DNA from: Nemertoderma westbladi
Taxonomy: Eukaryota > Xenacoelomorpha > Nemertodermatida > Nemertodermatidae
Length of the DNA: 28,561 nt
Direction: 5' to 3'
NCBI GenBank assembly: GCA_032718475.1
Contig: JAUCBJ010006022.1
Span: 1-28,561 of the forward strand
Shown in pieces: positions 10,476 to 19,282 of the stretch. The translations under genes and the position numbers were made by a program. The notes under the pieces are model-generated. The model had not been told where the DNA came from. It searched no databases and saw nothing but the letters and a program-made list of their open reading frames with translations. Position 1 is the first letter of the stretch. Each line of letters starts with the position of its first letter.

Positions 10476-10634
10476 TGTAGCGTCCACTCGATGGCTTACC
10501 TATCGTTCGGACACTTAACTCGTTTCCTTGAGTATTACGTATTCTAGAACATATAAAACACAACAATGTTTAATAATAATAAAATAGCTCACTAGTACGT
10601 TAGTTATTTATATGTGGTATTTACATCCCCCACA
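10476..10634 (+). repeat. 3' long terminal repeat, 159 bp
   Basis: Matches the 5' LTR base for base, except for a seven-base insertion CCACTCG after TGTAGCGT. It carries the same TATAAAA and AATAAA. The near identity means the insertion is young. Confidence 0.97.
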
Positions 10635-10638
10635 ATAC

Positions 10639-11714
10639 TACCTACCCTATTCCATTCTACAAACGGTTTGTTGACGACAGCTATGGTATAGTACAACGTA
10701 TATTAAGTGAACAGGACATTCATAACATACAGAAAATCACTAACTCCTCTTGTAACGACTTATACGTATACGACCAAAACTCTGATATACAATTCACCAT
10801 TGAATACTCCCACACATCACTCCCATTCCTTGACGTCTTGACACAGATTAACAACGAAACACTCACAACTACATTATACAAAAAACCAACTAGCAATAAA
10901 CTCCCGATTCACTACAATAGCTTCCATGATAAGAAATTACTACTATCTGTAATTCGTAGCGAACTCCTACGCATCCACCGCAGATGTAGCGAGTCTAACG
11001 ACTATACCAAACTCAGAGACGAATTCCTTGGCGAATGTATACTCAGGCAGTACCCCCAGAACCTCCTTAACAAACTTAGACATTGGACTCCCCAAACTAG
11101 ACCTAAAGACACTAACTCGAAACCCACATTTTACCTATCCACTAACCAACAGATGAAGGGCATGTTCCAAAATACTTTACGTAGATACTCCAAAAACTAC
11201 GATCTCGACATCAACATTAATGTAGTCACGAAGAACCCCACATCACTAGGACAAATACTAACCAAAAATAAAACTCAATCGCAAACACACACAAATAACA
11301 CCACTAATGAGCCATGTAACTCTAGCCGCTGCCTTACATGCAAAACTATCACTAACATACAACAGACACCATGGGGTGAAAAGATAAAAGGACACTATAC
11401 ATGTAAGTCCCACACTGTATGTTACTTGGCCTGGTGTCACTGCCACCCTACTCTATACTACATAGGCCAAACGAGACAGAAACGAACGCTTTAATGGACA
11501 CCACAACAACATACGACACTACCCCTCACGAGCCAATGACGGAAAAACACACGAAGACATACTCCTAGATAGGCACATATACGGTTGTGGTTTAGAAAAT
11601 CTACGCACCGCAACCATAAAACAATTCACAAACATACCCGAACTACTAGCGACGGAAGCTAACCTAATCTATACATACAACCCCCCACTTAACGTAGCAA
11701 GACCAGCAATCTAA
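10639..11714 (+). pseudogene. Penelope-like element: RT end, Cys linker and GIY-YIG nuclease
   Basis: The frame is open from 10639 and starts YPIPFYKRFVDDSYGIV, the RT catalytic block (RFVDD) of Penelope-like elements. SLPFLDVLTQ and LYKKPTSNKLPIHYNSFHDKK, then RIHRRCSES, are the usual thumb blocks. The linker has PCNSSRCLTCK and HYTCKSHTVCYLAWCHC. TLYYIGQTRQKR follows, the GIY-YIG endonuclease core. A one-base shift near 11488 ends the first frame at 11494; the rest of the nuclease (RFNGHHNNIRHYPSR … LLATEANLIYTYNPPLN, with the catalytic-type Glu) continues to a stop at 11712-11714. RT blocks before RFVDD are missing: the sequence upstream is the LTR element and before it Thr/Pro repeats. 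So it is a truncated or internally deleted copy. Confidence 0.88.
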
Positions 11715-11725
11715 ACCCAACGTTT

Positions 11726-11818
11726 TATATAATACACCCTATATTCTATATCTTACACAACTACAGTGCAGAGGGCACTGTAGTTGTGTAAGATATAGAA
11801 TATAGGGTGTATTGTATA
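11726..11818. repeat. Long perfect inverted repeat (hairpin)
   Basis: Arms 11731-11769 and 11775-11813 are exact reverse complements over 39 bases, with a five-base loop (AGAGG). The stem can extend outward to 11726/11818 with one G-T pair. It begins 12 bases after the GIY-YIG stop codon. It could be a structured 3' end of the Penelope-like RNA, a foldback element, or an inverted duplication. Confidence 0.96.
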
Positions 11819-12291
11819 TATATGTATAGCGAATTTCCGGGGTTTTTATGTGCTTTTCCCCTATCTTCCTTTTTGTTTTTATCTTGGTTTTTCTGTTTCT
11901 TGTGATTTCTTACTCTGTAAAAATTCCCCGTCAACCCATCACCTTAACCAATATGTAGACAGCTATCATTATGTTGCATTCTACCTAACCATGCGCTTTA
12001 TGTAGATACCTCAATCCTATGTAACCTACCTAATCCAATTATACCATTCAGTATGTAGACACATGACCACTCCTTGGATTTCCCTATCAACTTCTCCCAA
12101 CCTTATAACCCAACCTGCAACCCTATATTTGTACTTTAGATTGACAGCTTACAACTGACTCGGTGTATTTTACCTATCGCAATTACCTTGCATTATACAG
12201 TACATACATACACGTTAACCTTTCTGGGATTCACCTTTAAAACTTATATATATATATATATAGACCTCCACCTTTTCCTGTTAGTTGCCAG
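11819..12291 (+). other. Penelope-like 3' untranslated stretch
   Basis: No open frame of note. The phrase TATGTAGA with a short tail recurs (about 11950, 11999 and 12051), and a (TA)n run lies at 12245-12263. Position between the nuclease stop and the ribozyme-like fold suggests 3' UTR of the element. Confidence 0.5.
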
Positions 12292-12338
12292 TACATAGTC
12301 TGATGCAGACCGGTAGGTCGAAAACGTTTACTATTGTA
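12292..12338 (+). ncRNA. Hammerhead-ribozyme-like motif of the Penelope-like element
   Basis: In order: stem I 5' strand TACATAGT; core CTGATGCA; stem II GACC, loop GGTA, GGTC; core GAAA; a minimal stem III ACGTTT; stem I 3' strand ACTATTGTA. Stem I pairs over eight bases with one bulged T. This is the type I hammerhead layout with very short stem III, known from Penelope-like elements. One departure: an extra C sits between the conserved G and A of CUGAUGA, which would likely weaken or kill cleavage. Its place downstream of a GIY-YIG frame supports the call. Confidence 0.68.
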
Positions 12339-12339
12339 T

Positions 12340-12690
12340 CTTTATCTAATATAATATAACCAGCTAAAGACCCTCAATACTTTATTTTTTCTATCATCTT
12401 TAGACAGGATTTCGAATAACAATAATTTAATTGTTCGAACTGTATATCTGTCCACCCTAACTTACGGAGCTTCACGTATTCATTGTTAGTGAATTTCGAC
12501 CATTATGGTGATTCTTAAACATATTATACATTACATACTGTAACTACTCTATTGTGCTGTCTGTATTATTAGTAATTATATTGTACTCATATATTTCACT
12601 ATGGAGCACGCGCTCTGGATTAAATATAATATATATCCCTGAAGTTGGGTTTGGCAAAGAATTCACCACCATTATGGTTTCCAAAGGTCA
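12340..12690. other. AT-rich stretch without recognised feature
   Basis: No frame or repeat recognised. It may hold the start of the older Gypsy element that follows, including its LTR, but no second LTR copy was found by eye. Confidence 0.4.
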
Positions 12691-13565
12691 GAGTCCAATT
12701 GTATGAAGGTGGTCATTTCGAGACGTGATGAGGGTGAACGTTATGAGACTTTTATTCAACGCTTATGTGCGCAAGTACATGATAATTTGTTAACTTTTAG
12801 ATCTGATATTTTATTTCATGGTAAGGTATTTAATGAAAATGAATGCATGTGCCTCCCACATTGGAACGATTGTTGGTTTTATACTGGTTAGAAAAGATTG
12901 ACCCAAGACTGCCTCAATTTATCCAAAGACAATATGCACATGAGCTACAAACAATGTCTCTTATGGATTTGCAGCCAATAGTTGTTGGTTTTATTGATTC
13001 CTTTAATGCTGAGATGAACAGCAAGGTGGATGTCACTCGGGTTGCAGCTTCTGTTATACAGGTTGACACTGCAAAATTCTTTAATTTCAAGGATTACAAA
13101 GGTCATATTTTTCCAACAAAAATACAGTAAAATATAATTTGGTTCTGATAACGTCAATCCACAAAAGTCTCTGAAATCATGTTCTTTTTATAAGGCCTTA
13201 TCTAAGCCTCACAAAGGCCATGACATAGGTTCATGTTGGTCATTAACTAAGTCTGATAAAATGTCCATGGCAAAAAGGCTATTTGTGGATATTGATGATT
13301 GTGACAATGTTGATGAGGCAAGTGACGATGGATTTAATGCAAACCAAGATACAGTACTGGCTTTGGTTGAAAGAATTATGTGCATGACTTACCTATATTT
13401 TTTTGTATTTTGTGGTTTAACACAATGTAAAGTAACAATCGATACTGGGGCAAAATCCAGTCTCATATCTTTAAATTTTGTAAAGACGGCTGGTATTGAA
13501 TTCAGCCAAGCCACCCAGAGCACCCGTCCACTTGATAAAATATTTATAAAAACTGTTGGGTAAGT
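12690..13565 (+). pseudogene. Gag-like and protease remnants of the old Gypsy
   Basis: 12703-13130 reads, over two frames, RRDEGERYETFIQRLCAQV, then LEKIDPRLPQFIQRQYAHEL, an alpha-helical Gag-like pattern. Around 13175-13240 CSFYKALSKPHKGHDIGSCW could be a decayed zinc motif. The frame at 13261-13563 ends with CKVTIDTGAKSSLISL, and DTGA is the aspartic protease active site. A stop follows at 13561. There is no intact protein. Confidence 0.65.
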
Positions 13566-13619
13566 TCATGTTACTCTGTCTTATAGATGTCATAGTCATA
13601 GAGACAGATAATATTATTC

Positions 13620-14445
13620 TGTCTACAAATGATACAGTTGAATGCACTTGTTTGTGAATGTATGGATTCAGATGTGCTAGGGGGCGTGCCACTTTGTGTA
13701 CAAAATTGTATTGAGGTGAACCTATCTCGGCAGCAGATATGTTTGAATGGTTTAATTATTTCGTATGGAGATAAATTAGCTATAGGTAAGATAGATGTAA
13801 ATCCAACACCTATTACGACAAGCACAATCTTATGTTGTCTGCAATCCCAAGTCCCAGGTATTGTTTCCTGGTGACTTTCTTGAAATTTAAGATGAGATAT
13901 TGTATAACTTTGTTGGTGAAGAAGCTATAGAGCCTCACTTATGTTTTCCTCTTCATGCCGGGTGGCCTGAACCATATTTTACACATGTGATAAATGATAC
14001 CATAAGAATTCCGAATACATCTACTTTACCAATTCAATTAAAAAAACACCACCAAATTGTGCATATTTATCCTATCATTCCTGCCGACTCTATCTGTCAA
14101 GATGAATATCCTACTAAAGAAATAATTTCGAATTTTTGTTGGTCAAAGGCTAGTGATGGTTACTTCTCATCATCTGTTGTATTACTTACAGGTTTGATGA
14201 AGACTTCAATCCTTCCATTAAAGCTGCATACAATGATTTCAGTGGTCGCATCCAAGCCAGCATTCACCTGGGCCCTATTCTTCCACCTCCAAGTAAGGGT
14301 CACATTCCTTTTTATAAGTCAAAGAATCTAGTGCTACTTCAAGAAGAATGTGATCATCTCGAGCAACAGGGGTCTTGGTAAAACCTGAGGATGTTGGTAT
14401 CATTCCATAATGTGTATCACCAAGTTTCTTAGTAGATAAACCTAA
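13620..14445 (+). pseudogene. Protease-to-RT linker remnants of the old Gypsy
   Basis: 13900-14331 gives IRIPNTSTLPIQLKKHHQIVHI and, after a frame change near 14180, FDEDFNPSIKAAYNDFSGRI, HIPFYKSKNLVLLQEECDHL and SPSFLVDKP. These are the pre-RT and first RT positions of this Gypsy lineage. The coding is cut at DKP by the LINE insertion at 14447, and RT resumes after 15533. Confidence 0.7.
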
Positions 14446-14446
14446 T

Positions 14447-15528
14447 TATTATTATTATTAATTATATTCATACTCCCAGTTGCGGGGTACAGATACCGGT
14501 AATAGATTCGAATACAAGTATATAGTATATATATATATATATAGCACAAACAAGACCTACTGTAAAATATAGATAGAGGAATAATAAATATGTAATACTA
14601 TACATAAGAGTACTTTTCAGGCCCACGTATATATATATATTTAATTTACACAAACATTAATAAAAATTTGTTCTAACTCATACTGGGTGAAACCAGGTAT
14701 CTCGATTAATTTTTACCTACAGTCTACAATTTCCCTACAAATGTTAATATCCGACACACGAGAATCATCTACGTACCACCTAAATTTATTACACAATTTA
14801 ACTGTTAGATTAGATAAGCAACCATTATTACAAGTACGTGATATCTGTCTTAAATTTTTACCTGAAACCGACCTACAGTCAAAAAATGACAGATTGGCTA
14901 GAAAACGAATCGATGGTTTGGAACTATGTAACAGCTTATTAGCGAACTGTACAAATCTACCACACACCATTGAAAACGGATATGAGAAATGCACCAAACC
15001 TTCCACAATATAGCGATGTGCATTAACCGGTAAACCCCAAACTAATCTAGTGTTAATGTTCCATGATTTAATAATGCGTTGAGCTTCATTAGACCATAGA
15101 TCCCATAGTTGGCTGCCATAGAAATCTGTGGCATATATACGTTGAAGTTCACTGATACAAGAAGGATGAGCAAAGCCAAACTCTTGTCTCAGCGAACTCA
15201 ATTTACCAATAAATTGTCCCCGCTTATATAAAATATCAAACGAACTTGCACCAGAATAATGTAAAATGTTTCCTAAATATTTAGCTTGTTGTACCCATGG
15301 TAGGTCGCGGCTATATAATTTAACACAAACTGAAGGTTCTACCCATACTCTATTAAACGGTATACACTTAGATTTGCTCTTTCTCGGGTCGGGATCCGTA
15401 CTAAAAGTCATATTAAATTCACAAGCAAATTGAACACAAATATTAATCATTTGCTGTAAACCGCATAAAGAAGGACATAACAAAATAATATCATCAGCGT
15501 AAACAAAAATACCATAGTAATACGGAGG
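14447..15528 (-). pseudogene. LINE 3' fragment inserted in the old Gypsy
   Basis: The minus frame 14713-15483, preceded in the same frame by YYYGIFVYADDIILL, starts at RT block YADD. It continues with CPSLCGLQQMINIC, WVQQAKYLGNILHYSG, SLRQEFGFAHPSC, YGSQLWDLWSNEAQRII and FLANLSFFDCRSVSGK. The 5' part of the element is absent. The 3' end (low coordinates) is an AT-rich UTR with (TA)n and closes with an (AAT)n tail, seen as ATT repeats at 14447-14460. CTAAT occurs on both sides (14442-14446 and 15529-15533), a likely target-site duplication. The same LINE family appears at 20575-21533. Confidence 0.9.
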
Positions 15529-15533
15529 CTAAT

Positions 15534-16370
15534 ATAATAACATTGGACAGTATTGTCGTTTAATTCCCACATCTGTGATAAAATGTGTTGATATTCTACA
15601 GAGTCTTTCTAGATTTAAACTTTTGGTTAAAACTGATCTTACAGAGTTTTTTCCGAAATGAAAGTTGATAAGCACTCCATGCAATATTTGGCCACTGTCA
15701 CTCCTTATAAAGGTATTCGTTTGTATGCGAGGGCTGCTCTTCGCAATGGCTGACTGAACTAATGACAAGAGTGCTTGGACATTTAGTTCAAGCTGGTATT
15801 GTTTTAAAGATTGTCGACATCTATTCTGGTGCTGATTGAGTGGATGAATTACAGTTACATCTAGAAAGTCTACAGGTTTAGACGAGAATAACCTTAAGCT
15901 TTCTGGTCCAAGACTGTGATTACCCCAATATCCACAACAATTCTGGGGTGGATTTGATGGGGAGGTACACTTTCAGTGAGCAGCCATAATGTTTCACCAT
16001 TGGTTTCTATTGATCCTCCCACTTCATGTACGCAGATGACATCGTTTCAGGGTGTTTATCAAGATATTTCAAGGTGTATCAAAGGGTAATTTTCACTTCT
16101 CTCACCCTTAGAAGAAAGTATTGAGGGCTTAAAGGGGCAAGATCTAATTAAATGGTCTCCTGAGCTTGCAGATAAATTTAAGGATGCATTGAGAGCACCT
16201 AACACTATAACTATTCCTACTTGCCAAGATCCACTTATGATTTCAGGTGATGCCGCATGTATCCATCTTGTCAAATATGTAAATTTGTATCTGATCTTGC
16301 AGCCTCGACAGTTTTGTCTTTAGATATAGATGATGTTATAAATGGAAAGTTTTGTATGCCATTTCTTAAT
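15534..16370 (+). pseudogene. RT and RNase H remnants of the old Gypsy
   Basis: After the LINE the Gypsy resumes with NNIGQYCRLIPTSV and SLSRFKLLVKTDLTEFFPK (first catalytic Asp). Then come MKVDKHSMQYLATVTPYKG, ELMTRVLGHLVQAG, and VDDIYSGAD (catalytic pair) near 15812-15838. LKGQDLIKWSPELADKFKDAL, TITIPTCQDPLMISGDAA follow, the last being the RNase H start with its Asp. Stops and frame changes break every 30-60 codons. The minus frames here (15529-15768, 16059-16274) are antisense shadows. Confidence 0.75.
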
Positions 16371-16379
16371 TAAACAGCT

Positions 16380-17660
16380 TAGAGTTCAGCTCAACAGGCT
16401 TCACCGGTTTTACATAAAGTATTTCTTCATTTGAAGAATGGTTCCCATCTGCTGCGAAAAGATAAATCTGGCAGAGAGCTTAAAACATATTTACGCATTG
16501 CTTCAGTTATTGAGTCCAATGATTTGATTGTCGTGAAAAAGGCAGATTCTTTTATGAGTACTTGTGGTTTAATTCTTGTCCCCAAAGCTATAACATTGGG
16601 TTTGATAGCTGCAATTCATTTAAGATTTAGTCATAAATCAAAGCATCAGATTATTATTTAACCGCTATTTTTATTCCATTAACTCTTCAAATTATATAGA
16701 TTGACTATGTTGATAGTTGTGATACATGTAATGCTCTGATGAAAGTTCCATGTGAAATTTATAAGGAATCCAGCTAATCTACACCATCTTCCATTGGTAA
16801 TAGGATGGCTGCTGGTGTCATGTGCAGATATAAGCAAAAAGTTTTTGTGATTCGTTGTTTTCTTTCTCCATATTCAGTTGCTTGTATTGTTCAAAGTGAA
16901 CAATCTGATGACTTACTGAGTGCTTTCATTATTTGTTCGATGCCCTTGAAATTTTCAACCTTTGAGATTAGGGTGGATTGTGCTCCTTCTCTGAATGGCT
17001 TGAAAAATAATCGATCTCTTGTTGAGCATGGTACATCCAGACCTTGGACGAGTCAAAAATATAAACAAAAATCCTAGGGCTGAAAAAGCCATTCAAGAAA
17101 TAGAATTTGAGCTTTTAAAAATGGGCCTATCTTCTTCCATTTTTCGTTAATTTGGCCATAGCTGTTGAGAATCTGAATAGCCAAATCCGAAGGAATGATT
17201 TGTCAGTAAAAGAGGTAGTATATGGAAGATTAATTTGGAAAAGAGGAAAAACCATGAATATATTGAGAAATGCAAATTGTGTGGGGCTCCTGAAGCCTCA
17301 ATCAATAGCCTTAATTAAAGTGGGTGATCTTGTGTATATAAGACTGAGGGCTCCAAAAACTTTCGTCGTAAAAATATATTGTCACTGATATTAAAGATTC
17401 AATGACTTTCTTACAGAAACTTAATGACACATTCTTAGGATCAAAAATATATGAAGTTCCCCTGAATAAATTATTTCATGTGACTAATCCTCAGTGCCAT
17501 CATCTTCAAAGTGACTCTCTAGCCAAGATAGCTCGGATGAGGATATAGGCGCGAGAGAGACGGTGAAGCTTAATTCTGATTTCAGAACCAAAGTCGAGGA
17601 TGTTGAGAAAGATAAAGATGTTGCTATACCTAGAAGATCTTCTTGAGTTAAGAGAATAAG
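16380..17660 (+). pseudogene. Integrase remnants of the old Gypsy
   Basis: 16431-16661 reads HLLRKDKSGRELKTYLRIA and ILVPKAITLGLIAAIHLRFSH, with the His pair of the integrase zinc domain; the Cys pair is in DSCDTCNAL near 16710-16735. The core is at 16805-17077: MAAGVMCRYKQKVFVIR (the first Asp of the usual AADVxRRYKQ appears as Gly), and RVDCAPSLNGL with the second Asp. RAEKAIQEIEFELLK near 17072-17120 holds the Glu, in another frame. 17152-17388 gives VGDLVYIRL, a C-terminal motif. The DDE triad is therefore broken, and the protein is not intact. Confidence 0.78.
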
Positions 17661-17956
17661 ACTAGGAGTTGCTAAACAGAATGAAATGGGAACTTACTTT
17701 AGGGACTGAAAAAAAAGATAGAAGTTATAGCGCCATACCTTGACTGATTTGGTATTAGGCCATTCCACTGAGTGGCTTTATAGTATTTATAATATATTAT
17801 ATATATTGCGTATTGTGGTTGGGTTGTACAGTAGTACCTACCAGTATACAGTTTTGATTGTACAATTCAGCTGTACTGTCTGCAGCCCATAGTGTCGGGC
17901 TGTCAGGGTTTTGCCTTTTGTGAGTTTATTATGAAATGAATACCAGACCAAGGACT
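17661..17956. other. AT-rich spacer, possible Gypsy 3' end
   Basis: No coding signal. (TA)-rich 17780-17810. This is where the 3' LTR of the old Gypsy would lie, but no second copy of the sequence is visible in the window. Confidence 0.4.
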
Positions 17957-17959
17957 ATA

Positions 17960-18266
17960 CAAGGTGTAACCCTTGATGTCTTCTGGGCTAATTTGCGTAT
18001 TCAAGTCACCAGCAATAATTTCACAATGTGTTTCGGGATGTCCTTTTTAAGTCCAGTCAGATCTTCATAAAACTTGACAGCTTGTTCTGGCTCTAAGGCA
18101 TTTATTTATTTATAATGCATTGGTTGGACTGTAGCAACATTACTGATGTCTTGGGATTCCCATCAAATGTTGAAAGTTATAGATTCGATGTTGTTTAGGG
18201 TCTGAAGTGCTAATGGGGTTAGCATAATTCCATCCTACTCCACCAATTGATGCGATGGCCGAATTT
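17960..18266 (-). pseudogene. RTE-like LINE endonuclease fragment, copy A, C-terminal part
   Basis: Closely matches 19389-19685 (copy B) along its length on the same strand, with many substitutions and a 19-base insertion (18101-18119) bounded by GCATT. In copy B the same stretch encodes the middle and end of the APE-type endonuclease. Here the frame is broken. The other part of copy A appears at 19169-19275. Confidence 0.88.
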
Positions 18267-18330
18267 TTTTTTCCTTCGCTTACAACCAAATTATAATCCC
18301 ACTTAGTGGTATGAAATGAAATGGTGAGTA

Positions 18331-18364
18331 TTAGTTAGTTAACGGTTTGCCGTTAACTAACTAA
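18331..18364. repeat. 15-bp perfect hairpin
   Basis: Arms 18331-18345 and 18350-18364 are perfect reverse complements (TTAGTTAGTTAACGG) around the loop TTTG. It lies inside the sequence that separates the two halves of RTE copy A. Function unknown; possibly the end of a foldback element. Confidence 0.9.
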
Positions 18365-18416
18365 GGTAATATAGCAGAGCTATTGGAGCCTCGGTCAGTG
18401 CTTAGATCGTAAGTGT

Positions 18417-18437
18417 GGGGGGGGGGGGGGGGGGGGG
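18417..18437 (+). repeat. Poly-G run of 21
   Basis: Uninterrupted run of 21 G. Such runs are unstable and error-prone in sequencing, so the length is approximate. Confidence 0.9.
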
Positions 18438-18479
18438 ATTGCATTATCATTTTTTGATAATTAATTAATCAGTTACTTA

Positions 18480-18725
18480 TCTAGTTGCAGGATGTTATTA
18501 ATTTTAGAATTTTTAAGAAGAAATTTAAATTTTGGAAAAGATAGGGAATTTAGAAGATGCATTTTGTAGGACTTGGGGAAGTTTTGTTTGGTTTGGTTTT
18601 TTTAAACTGGATATCAGCAAGTTCCAGATTGTTGGGCCCTGGTAGCGAATAGTGTCATCCCTGGGAATCAACCAGAGTGACAACCTAATCAAGAATGGAC
18701 AATTGGCCCTCCACCTCCATCTCAA
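18480..18725 (-). pseudogene. LINE RT C-terminal end fragment (candidate)
   Basis: The minus frame from 18725 down to 18525 reads LIPRDDTIRYQGPTIWNLLI and ends shortly after. This resembles the closing segment of many LINE reverse transcriptases (IRYxGPxxWNxL). The rest of the RT is absent. Confidence 0.55.
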
Positions 18726-18759
18726 GGGTAAACTTGAGATCTACTTGATCGGAAATATC

Positions 18760-19180
18760 AGGTCATATTACTCAAGGCAGAGTGGCTTTGAATTTTGCGA
18801 GATTGGAAAGAGATGCAATGGTGATCTTTGTGAATCTTTGCTGAATCTTTGGTGAGAACAAGCCCGTTGCGCGAATAAGTGGAATGAAAGTGGTTATTCT
18901 TCTTTAATTGGACAGCGACCGTAAGAAAGAAGCACAGTAATCCTTTAAATTTTCTCCGATATAGATGTTGTTAGATTTCTCCGCATTGGAAGTTAATATG
19001 TGTTTATTTTTTTATAACCTCGTTCCGTTTTTGGTGGGATATGATGCGAACTATAAATTCCCTTGGTTTAGTAGACTCACTCTTTCCGAGATGGTGGGCG
19101 ATATCTATGTCTTCTCTATGGATATTCATGCTGTTAAGGAGACGTTCAGTCTCGCCAATCTCTTCTTCAAATCCGATGTT
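18760..19180 (-). pseudogene. LINE ORF1-like fragment
   Basis: On the minus strand 19180-19010 reads NIGFEEEIGETERLLNSMNI, HREDIDIAHHLGKSESTKPR and EFIVRIISHQKRNEV. This is the pattern of L1-type ORF1 proteins of LINEs (DIDIxHRxGK … RPxIVRF). Weaker similarity, SRKIQSHSAL, continues down to about 18800. The upper edge overlaps RTE copy A at the shared sequence 19169-19181. Confidence 0.6.
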
Positions 19181-19275
19181 CATGGATACAGATGATGTCG
19201 ATGTTATATTCCATTGCTATGGCTACCATGTCACCCTGTTTGCATCGAGCTTTCATTGTAGCAATCTTTAGTGTA
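19169..19275 (-). pseudogene. RTE-like LINE endonuclease, copy A, N-terminal part
   Basis: Matches copy B 19759-19880 on the same strand, covering the beginning of the endonuclease domain (around the Asn and Glu catalytic positions), with a 12-base loss near 19248. It ends next to copy B, which starts at 19283. Together with 17960-18266 it makes a second, older RTE copy interrupted by other sequence. Confidence 0.8.
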
Positions 19276-19282
19276 TATTTTT

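Larger units (their letters stand above)
6121..10638 (+). mobile_element. Complete Ty3/Gypsy LTR retrotransposon, CsRn1-like
   Basis: The element runs from 6125 to 10634 between direct copies of ATAC (6121-6124 and 10635-10638), or AATAC if the last A of the LTR is counted as target. Both LTRs start TGTAGCG and end CCCCCACA. Order inside: LTR, primer-binding site, gag, protease, RT, RNase H, integrase, purine tract, LTR. This protease-RT-RNaseH-integrase order is that of Ty3/Gypsy. A tRNA-Trp-type primer site and a C-x2-H-x9-C gag motif point to the CsRn1/Kabuki clade, from family knowledge. There is no envelope gene. It has at least two pol frame breaks besides the gag/protease shift. Confidence 0.96.
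12690..17660 (+). mobile_element. Old, heavily mutated Ty3/Gypsy element
   Basis: Gag-like, protease, RT and integrase pieces follow each other on the plus strand in Ty3/Gypsy order, broken by many stops and frame changes and by the LINE at 14447-15528. The protein pieces match a Gypsy lineage common in fish and marine invertebrates and differ from the CsRn1-like element at 6125. No LTR pair was found. The borders given are the outer limits of recognisable coding sequence. Confidence 0.82.

Noticed and set aside
14468-14653. Minus-strand Tyr-rich 61-codon frame
   Set aside because: It lies in the (TA)-rich LINE 3' UTR; composition explains it.
15529-15768. Minus-strand 79-codon frame next to the LINE
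   Set aside because: It is antisense to the Gypsy RT remnant, which shows clear RT motifs on the plus strand.
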